Below the pieces are notes generated by a model that worked only from the letters and a program-made list of their open reading frames with translations, was not told the DNA's origin and did not search any database. From Nelumbo lutea (lineage: Eukaryota; Streptophyta; Magnoliopsida; Proteales; Nelumbonaceae), in assembly GCA_022828595.1 (NCBI GenBank), contig JAKGHH010000005.1, positions 25,618,193 through 25,682,192 of the forward strand: 64,000 nt of DNA, read 5' to 3'. The translations under genes were made by a program, and so were the position numbers. Positions 13,701-24,100 of the stretch are shown here, one piece after another. Numbering within the stretch: position 1 is the stretch's first letter; each line of letters opens with the position of its first letter.

Positions 13701-15124
13701 TGGTTCTCCATTCTGTAATATTTGAGCGTCAAAATTCATCTTGATTTGTAGTTTGGGAAGTTTTTATGCAGCACAGTTAGAAGACTTTGTTAAATGCCTT
13801 CTTGGTAGCTCTGATCTCTATCATTGAATGCATTTACTGAGAACATCACAATCTTCAAAGTTTATTGCATTCCCTTCTGTGCTTTCTTCTTGAAAGATGG
13901 TTAACTTTACTTCAATTGTTTGTGTTCTTTTGGACAATGCTTGTTTTTCAGAATAAAATTGTTGATTGTTTTCTTTTGGTTAGGCAATGATGACAGTAAA
14001 GCGATGGTCACATGGTCCGAGGGCTGCTTCAATTGGAAAACCTGCTGTTCATCCTGCCCCTGTTGATCTGAAAGGCAAAGCATATGGGTATGTTTCTATT
14101 ATGTCTTTTGTTGATGTTTACTTGGAGTCTTGGTAAAAAAACAAAACAAAATTTAAGGGTCCATTTGGTTCACAGGAATAGGAGTATGGGATTGGCCGTT
14201 TGGTTGGGTGGAGTGGTATTTCCACATTTGAGGGAATGGCCATTCCAACCTCCCCCTTGGAAATGAGAATCTCATTTTAGCTGGCCAAAAAAAGACTAGC
14301 GACTTTAAACCCTCCAAAGCCCTATTTTACCCAATGCAAACCCTCCTTGGGGTCTGTGCATATATATTATGGAATTCATTCGATTTCAATTACCATCGGA
14401 ACTAAACAGGCGGAATAGGTGATGTTTTTGAGTAAAAAAAATTCCGATTTTGACAGTGAACCAAATGGACCCTATTTTTTGAGCAAAATAAACCTGCAGC
14501 TGAGAATCATCTTATTTTTACATTTTGAATAAAGATGAAGTGCAATCTTTTCTTTTGCAAGATAGATGTCTACAACATAACGTGGTGAATCATCTAGATT
14601 CCGATTTGCATAGAAGTCATAATTTCCCTGCGTTCGTTGATGTTAGACTAATATATACGTTTCTTCCCTTTTTGTTGTGTTTTCCTTGGCGGGTGTTGTT
14701 ACAGATTGCTTAGACAAAATGCAGCCAAATTTTTGATGGACGATGTGTACAGAAACCCAGGACCCCTTCAGTTTGAAGGTCCGGGTGCTGATGCTAAGAC
14801 GGTGACCCTGTGCGTTGAAGACCAGGACTACATGGGCCGGATCAAGAAGCTGCAAGAGTATCTTGATAAGGTTCTCTGGTTCCTAAACTCTGATTCTTAT
14901 CTTGTTAATTCTGTGGTTATTTGAAAACATGCATGAATTTGTACACACATCTATTTAAATTTATCTTTTCTCACATCTTGTATTTTTCTTCTCAGGTGAG
15001 AAGCATTGTGAAACCAGGGTGCTCACAGGAGGTTCTTAAAGCAGCATTGAGTGCAATGGCTTCTGTCACAGAGGTTCTCTCCGTCATTTCGGTACCTTCG
15101 TTCAACGGGCAGACCCCGATCTAA
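7752..15124 (+). CDS. PFP-ALPHA: PPi-dependent phosphofructokinase (PFP) alpha subunit; 19 exons, frame broken by five 1-nt indels
   Basis: PFP interconverts fructose-6-phosphate + PPi and fructose-1,6-bisphosphate + Pi in the cytosol; the alpha chain is the regulatory partner of the catalytic beta chain. Exons: 7752-7841, 8468-8641, 9061-9173, 9404-9479, 9790-9902, 9997-10064, 10307-10390, 10995-11048, 11570-11650, 11753-11846, 11952-12025, 12205-12314, 12421-12465, 12553-12609, 13389-13493, 13581-13698, 13984-14087, 14705-14870, 14996-15124. Landmarks are [20 protein letters not shown] at the start, [46 protein letters not shown] and [20 protein letters not shown]. All introns are GT-AG except the first (GC donor). 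Frame slips: +1 near 8525, +1 near 9447 (then TGA), -1 near 9841, -1 near 12214, +1 near 13600. The slips sum to +1; the exons total 1855 nt, so the intended frame is 618 codons, the usual family length. It is either a functional gene with consensus errors or a very young pseudogene. Confidence 0.92.
7842..8467 (+). other. PFP alpha intron 1 with GC-AG ends
   Basis: Exon 1 must end at CTGCAG (7841) to join GGAACAACGGTC of exon 2. The intron then begins GCACAG rather than GT and ends ACAG. GC-AG introns are a known minor class, so this may be genuine, or it may be a T-to-C change at the donor. Confidence 0.65.
9563..9692. mobile_element. Tourist-like (PIF/Harbinger) MITE in PFP alpha intron 4
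   Basis: 130 bp with imperfect terminal inverted repeats of about 40 bp: GGCTGTGTTTGGTTTGAAGG at the left and the complement of GGCAATGTTTGGTTTGAAGG at the right. It is flanked on both sides by TTA, the 3-bp target-site duplication typical of PIF/Harbinger elements. No coding capacity. Confidence 0.82.
14157..14472. mobile_element. MITE in PFP alpha intron 17
   Basis: 316 bp bounded by a 17-bp perfect terminal inverted repeat, GGGTCCATTTGGTTCAC at the left and its complement at the right. Flanks are TAA and TAT, compatible with a degenerated 3-bp PIF/Harbinger target site. It is non-coding and transcribed only as part of the intron. Confidence 0.75.
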
Positions 15125-16581
15125 TTTGAAAAGTTTGTGTGCACCAGCCAAGATCTTTGAGTCGGTTGAACAATTTATCTTTTAAATTTATCATTACCAA
15201 TCTCCAATTTTTGGAGATTAAAAATATATTCTTGGCATCTATAAACTTGAAATGCCCTTTTGGCCTTCCCATGTCTGTTTTTGATCCTGAACATGCTAGG
15301 TATGACAACTGACACCTACCTTGAGGCATTTTGACGTAAATAAAGAGCTGCTTGTTCGGATTTCATTTTATTTTTCATGAAAATTTTAAGTGATCAGTGT
15401 CCTCAATTGTGGTTTTAAATTCTACAAATTTATGCCGTCTCAAACCCTAAATTCCACATCACACCCTTCCCTTATTGATGGTAATTTGACATCATAGAGT
15501 AGATTATTGTTGATTTTTTTGATGGATAAAAAGAACTATATGCTAGCAGAAACACAGGTTCAATACATGGAGGGCTGTCGCAACACACCATTATCTATAT
15601 CCAAAGATTTAGAACGCTTAGCTAATAATGCCATGGGCAACCCAATTAGACAGTATGAATATAACTAACTTTACAAAAGTGAAATATCCCACGATAAAGG
15701 TCATCCCTTTTCCAGAAACTCTTACCAATTTTGCATCGGACAAAATAATATTTCTCTTCCATTTTCTTTCTTTAACCAGCAGCAGAGCAGAGTAGATCGC
15801 AAAAAGTTCTGCTGCAATTGGTTTTCCTTATAGAGATTTTCTCCCTCGTGCATACAGAAGAAAAGAATTAATAGATTCAAACACATTCCAAAGGAGATAC
15901 CCATCCCCTGATTACACTTCCATCGCATTGAATAATGACTTCAAACTGAGTAAGAAGCAAATAAGAAGGCGGCTTTGATATTTAAGAGATCCTTTGCCTC
16001 AGAGGAAGGATGAATAAGTGGATCATTTAAGGGCAAATTTCTTAAAGTATCCCTATTGCACAATTGTCATAAAAAAGAAAAATGTAAAATTTACCTTCCA
16101 TCATTTCTTGAATTTTCAAAATATCGACCCATCTTTGGGACGGAGGAGACATGAAAGTTTTTAGCAGAAAAGGGGATCTTCCTCCGATTCATTCTCAAGG
16201 TCTCAAGGTTTTATAAGCAATTCTCCAAGGGTGATGCAAGCGAAATAGTGATTGAGTTGCAGATCCGGTAGGAGTTGGAATGAGTTGTAGCTCTTGACTA
16301 TGCAGTCTTGACTTTGTAGTCGCCATTGTTCCCTTGACACTGCTCGCCAGATGAACCAAGTGGGGTGTTGAGGCACACGAAAAGAGGAAGTGATGGGTGA
16401 CAGAGAGAAATAAGAGGGAGAAGAACCGAGAACCCTCTCTTCATGTTTGGTTTTGTTTTCGACTTCTTCTCCTCGCTGATATGCAGAGGGAAGAAGCTCA
16501 CCGCTTTCTCTAGGGACAAACCATAGGTGTGGTTGCTACATCCGGGGCATTAGCAGCAGCGGAACTGAAATTTAGACCCTT

Positions 16582-16860
16582 CGTCCAAGTTTGCAACCAG
16601 ACCAATGACTCTGCTCTGCTCTCTCTCATCCTCTGTGCTGAACTGAAGTCCGTCCTCCAAGTCTGCAACCAGATCGACGATTATGCTCCCTCTTATCCTC
16701 TGTGCCGAATTGAAGCTCGACCCTCCGTTCTCCAAGTCTACAACCAAACTGACGAAACTCGATGATGCAAGAAAGAGAGCTCTTTCTACAACTAGACCCT
16801 CTGACCTCCGTCCTCCGTCCTCCAAAGTCTGCAACCAGATCGATGAAACTCGACGATGCA
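16582..16860 (+). repeat. degenerate tandem repeat, about four units
   Basis: The word TCCAAGTCTGCAACCAGATC recurs with changes at about 16582, 16648, 16731 and 16819, spaced 66-88 bp. The last two units also share a downstream GAYGAAACTCGAYGATGCAAG. The open frames on both strands here (for example 16957 to 16550 minus) follow from the repeat and show no known domain. Confidence 0.6.
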
Positions 16861-18640
16861 AGTTTGACCCTTTGCGCCGAACAAATGCTTGACCTGCAAT
16901 TTTCAAATTAGAGAGAAAATAAGAGGGAGAAGAAGTCAAAAACAAAACGAAAAACAAAGAGAAGGTTCTTCGTTCTTTACGCTCTTATTCTTCTTTTCTT
17001 TCGCAGGTGGGAGCTTCTGAAAATCCTCACAATCACCAAGGACAAGATTCATGGTGCATCTTTACACTTGCTGATCTGAATTGTGCTTCTAGTCTCGGCT
17101 CTAACGATGATTTCGATGGTCCCCAGGAGTACTATATCGGCGGCGAGAAAAAATACCTCCAGGCGCATGTCCCTGTCGGCCGAAACACGACGACAACGAG
17201 AAGAATGACCACAAAGACGGTACAAAGAGCTTCAAAACTTGCTTAAAGGTTGCAGTGGAGAGATCTTCTCTGTTTTCAATACGGAAACGAAAAGCGTATT
17301 ACTGCCACTTTTTCAAAATATAACAGCTACTTGGTGTGACATGTAATCGAATTACGATGGATTGTAATGGAACCCTAACGGCAGGAAGGTAATTACTCAA
17401 TTTTCAGAAAATTTAAATATACTTTAAGATAATAATTAAATAGTAAAGATACAATTTGTGAATTAGTTAAACAATATAAGTAGTTTAAAAAATTTGCCCA
17501 TCATTTATTTTCAGAATAGTTATAGAAATAGAATTATAAGTACATAGTGGTTACTAAGACATTCTGAGTACAAAAAATGTCAAACTAATATTATATAGAC
17601 GCCTACGATAAATTCAGAATCCATTGCACGATTGCGGTGAATTCATCATAAATCCGTGATTGTGATGAACCTGAACACGCATAAAACTACGATGAACCTG
17701 ACACCATTGTAGAATCGCAGATCACAGTAAGACGGGAATAGATACCAGTTGCACATGCGTCTTTTAATTATGCATGCAGATATACACATCGAACGATGAC
17801 ATCATCCATGACATGTCAGTATAACAGGGTCACATACGGAGAGAATTCCTGAGGGATATGATTCTCTAATAATGATCTCTTAATAAGAACTCATTTTCTA
17901 ATAGGAGAACTCCTCTGATAACCTTAATTTTCTCTCTATAAAAGGGGAAAGCAATCATTCCCCAAGACAACACAATCATAATTCTGACCTAGGGTTTCTC
18001 AAGAGGTTCCTCTTTCTCTCTCTCCCTCTCCTCTCTTTCTCTCTTCCTCACGTCCTCTCTCTTTTCCGCTGCCATCTCTGGACCTTTGGAGACTAACCAA
18101 CCTCTACCTTACCCATGGTAATTACAAGACTTAATTTTTCTATCAGTTGAAATAAAAATATTGTTAAACACAGAATTATTTCTTGATGTCCAAATAAAAA
18201 AATATTAAAACGTGAAAGCAAAAGACTTGAGAAGCTTACACAAATAATCAGCAAATGACTGAAAATATACTGGTGGGGATTGTAATACCCAAGGCGAATC
18301 AATCACGACAGCTCTAGTGACAGGACAAACAAAATAAATGGGTTTTTTTACTGTTCAATCCACAAATCTTAGTTTCTACCATACAGTTGAGGTAGGTGCT
18401 AGCTTAGAATTGATGCCACAGGCGAGTATTGGTGTTGTAGGTGGGCGTATTTGAAATTCTGAATTGTTGTAGGTCTACAATGGAATTTAGAATTATGAGG
18501 TGGAGTCAGTCTACTTATCTCCAAAATAATGCATAAATTTATCATCCATCTCACAAAAAGGACAAGACCAATCAACAAGAAGACCAATATCTGCAAGACC
18601 TACCTTTATCTAAGTTCGGCTTTGGTCAGTGCAATGTCCA

Positions 18641-18743
18641 TTGGAACAAACTTTACAGCTTTGTATTGGGAATATCTCCATACTTATGTGCTTTATTTCA
18701 TGGGAAGATATTCCCAATACAAGATTGCAAGAGACTGTTCGAA
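18641..18743. repeat. long hairpin, 17-bp perfect core stem
   Basis: TTGTATTGGGAATATCT (about 18661) is followed 25-30 nt later by its exact complement AGATATTCCCAATACAA (about 18706). Weaker pairing continues outward. The minus-strand version of this stretch is related in sequence to the hairpin at 50573-50710. It could be a small-RNA precursor or part of a foldback transposon. Confidence 0.6.
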
Positions 18744-19023
18744 CTGTGTGAATGTAGACTTGTAGTGACTGAAGTCGTTCTCCCTTTATCTTAACAAAGC
18801 CTCTAACTAGTTTCCATAAAATCAACCTAAATTTCATAGGAACTTTGACTCTCCACATTTTCTTGATTAACTGAAGAGCATTTTCCTACCGACGAGGATT
18901 GGAACTTCTCCGGCGGAGATTATAAGAACAACTCACAGTAAAAACACCTTTAGGAGAAGCTAACCATATAAATTTATCCTGAGAGAGGGATCTTTACATA
19001 TGTATGTATTTTGGAATAGCATG

Positions 19024-19496
19024 CATATAAGGGCAACTTTTGGGGTTTAATATCAATAAAGTAATATTTAAAAAAAAATTAAAAATAGGTGAACTTTTTA
19101 AAAATAATATCAATAAAAGGACAAAAACATTGTTCATTATCTTCTTCTTGCCATTTGTTCACCAGTGCTGCTACCCACCGCCGTCGCCTCCGACAACGTT
19201 GCCGGAGGTGGCCGGAGGTAGAGGTGGCGGCGGCAGCGCTGGGTAGAGGAATGACCACCAGTGCCGCCGCCACCACCTCCGGCAACATTGCCAAAGGCGG
19301 AGGTGGCGGCGGGCGGCAGCGAACAACAATGGCAGGCGACAACGAACGACAGTACTAGTGAATAAATGGCAAGAAGAAGATGATGAACAGTGTTTTGCCC
19401 TTTATTGATATTATTTTTAAATATTTAACCTATTTTAAATTATTTTTAAATATATTACTTTTTTTGATATTAAACCCAAAAAATTGCCCTTATATG
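19024..19496. mobile_element. foldback / Mutator-like non-autonomous element with GC-rich core
   Basis: About 150 bp at the left (starting CATATAAGGGCAA) is repeated in inverted orientation at the right (ending TTGCCCTTATATG). Both arms include AATATCAATAAA and CTTCTTCTTGCCATTT blocks. The 150-bp centre is very GC-rich, itself partly palindromic (GGAGGTGGCGGCGG versus CCGCCGCCACCACC), and contrasts with AT-rich flanks. The proline/glycine-rich frames in it are low-complexity artefacts. Long inverted arms suggest a MULE-type or foldback element; the target-site duplication is not resolvable. Confidence 0.65.
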
Positions 19497-20697
19497 TTAT
19501 TACCCCTGCATTTTAACTCCTCGACATGGAACAATTGAAGAAGCTTCCTACTATCCCATCCCCCTTTGTTTATTAGATCTTTTATCATCAAAGTTCTTAT
19601 CACATTTATTTGGGGTATCCATAGCCATAGGTGTTCGAAAAAACTTACCATCAAAGATCCAAGGACAATTCCAGATGTTAGCTGTTGAATGGCTACAAAT
19701 CTGAAGCCCCAGATTTGGAAATAATTCCCTAATAGCTTTGCTTATAGCTTTCCAAATCTGGGAAGCTAGGGAAACAGTTCTATTGATTCATATTATTTTG
19801 CAATTTTTTGTCTGCTTAAATGTCGTGGATCAGTTCATAATATGGTACAAAACCTTCTTGTAGACTAATGCAATATAAGACTAAGATTTTTTATTAAAAA
19901 ATAAAAACTATGCCAAGTATCTACAACTACAACCATGAATGGTGCGATACTGCGATTCACGACAGTGGGGCCTAGTGGATTCACACGCACCATGCAATTT
20001 CTCGTTTATAAAACTAAACAGCCCCTTGGGATCTTTTTATGTGCTTTTGTTTTTTATTATTACTAATATTATTTAGTGTTCTATAATTATGTTAGTGTAA
20101 GTGAGATGTAATAATTTTAATTAAATCCCAAATTGTAGGCAAAACAAGTAATTGTTGAATTTTCCAAATTTCAGCAATGAATAATAAATTTTAATCATTG
20201 CCTGGACGGGGAATTCACCATGAAATAGAGGGTGTTGATCCGATACCATGGATCTCATGGCAGATGTATTTTCCTTTTCATATCCTCTTCATGCCTCTTT
20301 TTAGAGGATTCTAATATAAAGGGTCTACTAACAACTATATGTCAGAAAGTTACCAAATTTCACCAGAGGTGAGATTTCAGCAATTTACCCTTTTTTATAT
20401 TACATGGACAAAATACTTTAATTTAGTTTTCAAGGGGACAAATTTCTATCACAAAACTAACTTTTGAAAGAATTTAGTTAAAATAATTTTCCTGTCTCAA
20501 TTGTGTCCCTAGTTTGGTGGTCAATGTAATTAGAGGGGTGGTACATAAAAGTATCGACTGAAACCTCTAAAAGTGGAGAGCTGTTTTGGTGTATGGTATT
20601 TGATACCAAAAAAAAAAAAACAGAAAGAAATAAAGAAGGAAAGGTAAAAGGAAAAAAGAGTAATTGATCCAGACATAACAAAATAATAAACATGCCC
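19497..20697. other. intergenic, no gene recognised
   Basis: AT-rich, with no reading frame showing a recognisable domain and no clear repeat boundary. Confidence 0.5.
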
Positions 20698-21198
20698 AAC
20701 TATAAGATACACAAGAAGATTTGCACAAAAAGTGATGCATACAATTTCAACTAACACAATGAAAAGAACCAAAAAAAAAAAAACCGTCAAATTCTTCAAG
20801 AAAATTAATATGTACATCGACATAAAATAAGTCACAAAACCTTTTAACTCGGGGTGTCGGAGCTGATCAAGATCAAGTTCCACTTGTGGCGGTCACCAAG
20901 CGCCGGCCACACATACTACTTGCCTGCAATGATGCTTCATCTACATGTTCAATCATTGCGATGGTGTGGGATGTTTGATACAACAATGGCCAATCATATA
21001 TATAGAGAGAGATCTGAGATCGTCGATGTGAATATACATGGACATCCATATCCAGAAACTTCGAAATAACAAGAGTTCATATCTGAATAGCGACCAAAAA
21101 CCTTCCACTATATGAAATATAGTATTAGCATTTTTCTTCTCTGTATGAGTGAAGGGAAAGGTAAAAAAAACGTTAACACTGTCTTGTACCTTCAGAGT

Positions 21199-24100
21199 TC
21201 AATCCTTCATGCCGAGCTTTATGTTTTGAACTTTAACTGAGAGTTGTAGCTTCTGCTCTTCAATGTCTTTCAAAACTGTGAGTAGATTTGCTCGATAGAC
21301 TTCACATTTCCGATTTGCTCGGTCAAGCTCACGAGATAGTTCCTCAATTTTCTTGTCCTTTTCATCCTATAAAGGAAAATAATATGGTATAAAAAAACAG
21401 TCACCATAGAAAAACACATTGTCTCATACAAGGAAATGATTAGATGCCTCTCCCCCACCCCCAATCAATGAAATGATAAAGCATCACTGATCACTCTAAG
21501 AACTGGCCCAATTAAAAATGATACTAAACTGATCCTTGTTCAAACTAGGGGTGCAAGTCGAGCAGGCTGGCCCAGCCTGTATTGAAATTTGATGCACTCT
21601 GGTTAGGCTCAGGTACAGGTTGCTCAATCAGTCCACACTAAAAATTGATATCAATCTACATGTATATGTATGCATGTATGCATATATGTGTGTGTGTGTG
21701 TCTATATATGCATAATATACATGTATATAGTCAAGCTGGGCTCAGGCCGAGTTTGAGCTACCTAAGGGTTAAGCCGGGGTTCAGTCCAAAAAATAAAAAA
21801 ACTCAAACTTTTGGGCCCAACCCGTGTAAAATTGTGGGCTGGGTTGATCTGGGTTTGGGTTGGGCCTGCCCAAATTGCACACCAGTGCAAACACTTGGAT
21901 ACTCAAAATTGCAGTGGTCTTTGATTCAACCATTATATATTGTAAGATGGTCTGAATGCTAACTGTTAAGGAAGACCAAACAAGTTTAGGCTATCATGAT
22001 CACAGTATAACGAAAGTATAATAGCATGCTTGGTTCATAAGTTAGATATAAAATCCAAAATCTTGGCATAGTCTTACTAACTGGAACATAATTTCCATCA
22101 TTCAGCCACCAACCATATATATTTTCTTTTTTGGTAAGAAAGCGACCAACCATAAAAGATCTCATTATAATATTTTAAATATGAATCAACAATTTCAAAT
22201 ATCCAAAAAGATAGCAAAAAAGCCAATAGAAATACTACATGTTCCCAGAATAAAGAAAAAGAACATAACTTAGAACTAACAAATTTAATTATGACGAGAA
22301 GTAAGCATGGGCACCATAATGTGATTTGAATAATAAAAGGAGGAAAAATAAAATTGCATAACTAATTATATCAGAGGATGGAATCACAATTGAACCAGTA
22401 ATATAGCAGTAGAGAACTCTGAACTTCAATATTCTCATAATAAAAAACATCACCAGAGAAAAATTTGGTGGTAGCAAGATATTTTAGATCCATGCTGAAT
22501 GTAAGATACTGGCTTCACTGGATCAGTCTATGAGACAGATCTTTTCATGTCGACCAGTCAGTGGATATCATGATTACATAATTCTCAATATAAAAGGAGA
22601 CACCTAAGAATCTTCTACTCAGGCTGCTTTTGCTTCCACAGCAAGGGTGGAAATCAATAAGACTGAAAAGCTAAGACCACATACATAAATACATACATTT
22701 CTGATATGTATATATTTATAGGAATCAGTGGAACATATTTAACTAAATACATTTTAGATAACCATGTTAAAAAGAAAAAATGCTAATGTTGGAGAAGTGT
22801 TATCATGAAGTTCATGATGAATTACAACAGGGCAAAACACTAAAACCCCAAAACCCTGTATATATGCACAAAGGCCTCTGTTTACATTTTGTACTTTTAT
22901 GATTTAAGGGCTTTGTGATAGGCCCATGAAATGAAATATATAATAAGATCAAAGGTGAGATAGTGTAGCTGCATTTGCTTCCACAGCAAGGGTGGAAATC
23001 AATAAGACTGAAAAGCTAAGATCAAATACATAAAATACATACATTTCTGATATGTATATATTTATAGGAATCAGTGGAACATATTTAACTAGATACATTT
23101 TAGATAAACATGTTAAAAAGAACAAATGCTAATGTTGGAGAAGTGTTATCATGGAGTTCGTGATGAATTACAACAGGGCAAAATACGAAAACCCCACAAC
23201 CCTGTATATTTGCACAAAGGCCTATGTTTAGATTTTGTACTTTTATGATTTAAGGGCTTTGTGACAGGCCCATGAAATGAAATATATAATAAGATCAAAG
23301 GTGAGATAGTGTAGGATAATTTTTAGAAACAGGTTGCACTTTTATTTTGGAAATATATCTCAAAAGGGCTAAAAAGAATGCATATCACCCAAATTAGGAA
23401 GTGTTATTAAATGCTTACTATTGAAAATGATGATAATGATAAACATGATAGTAGGATCATGTAGGATTCTAAAGATTCCTTAAATTTAGGAAAAATAACA
23501 TGTTTATCATATCTTATCACCTATACTTAGCACAAAGAAGAAAAAGACCCAAATTCTCTTACTAAAAGAATTTCCCCAAAATCAAGCTTCCAAAATCACA
23601 TCTGCTTTCTAAAAAAAAAAGTTTAACCATGTTATTTGCCTATCAGTAAAGGAAATGTGAAATATCAATATCTAAAATGAATGAGAGAGAGTGCAAGAGA
23701 CTGCAAAGAGAAAAGATAACTGACCATAGTCTGAGGTTGACCGAAACCCCATTGATTACTCCCAGTGGCATAACTGGCCTGACTTCCATCATTAAAAATA
23801 TCCACCTGGTTTGTTCCATTGACCATAGGAATCCTCCCACCACTCTTCTTTGCAAGAGCAACCTTTTTAGCAGCCTCTTGTAGAGCACCCATTGCTACAT
23901 GGTAAATATCTATAGTTTTTACTCCTTCATCTACATACTTAAGGGCTTCATGACGTAAATTATTGTATCGGACAGTAAGAGATTCACGACAACTGTTTAA
24001 CAAATCACTGGCACGTTCTTCTAATACAACACCACTCTTGGCATTTCTTGTCCACCGTTTCAAAACATATTGAGATGGAAGAGTAAGAACATTTGTGACC

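Larger units (their letters stand above)
15125..19023. other. 3' UTR of PFP alpha and intergenic sequence
   Basis: The first 200-300 bp are likely 3' UTR; no convincing single polyadenylation signal can be chosen. Beyond that I see no gene. Notable pieces are a degenerate tandem repeat (16582-16860), a TATA-like CTCTATAAAAGGGG near 17934 followed by a CT-rich tract (17995-18065) that could be an LTR fragment or orphan promoter, and a hairpin at 18641-18743. Confidence 0.5.

Noticed and set aside
16550..16957. 135-codon minus-strand frame
   Set aside because: It arises from the degenerate tandem repeat and has no recognisable domain.
19079..19358. Proline- or glycine-rich frames on both strands
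   Set aside because: Low-complexity GC-rich core of the foldback element; frames are open on both strands for compositional reasons.
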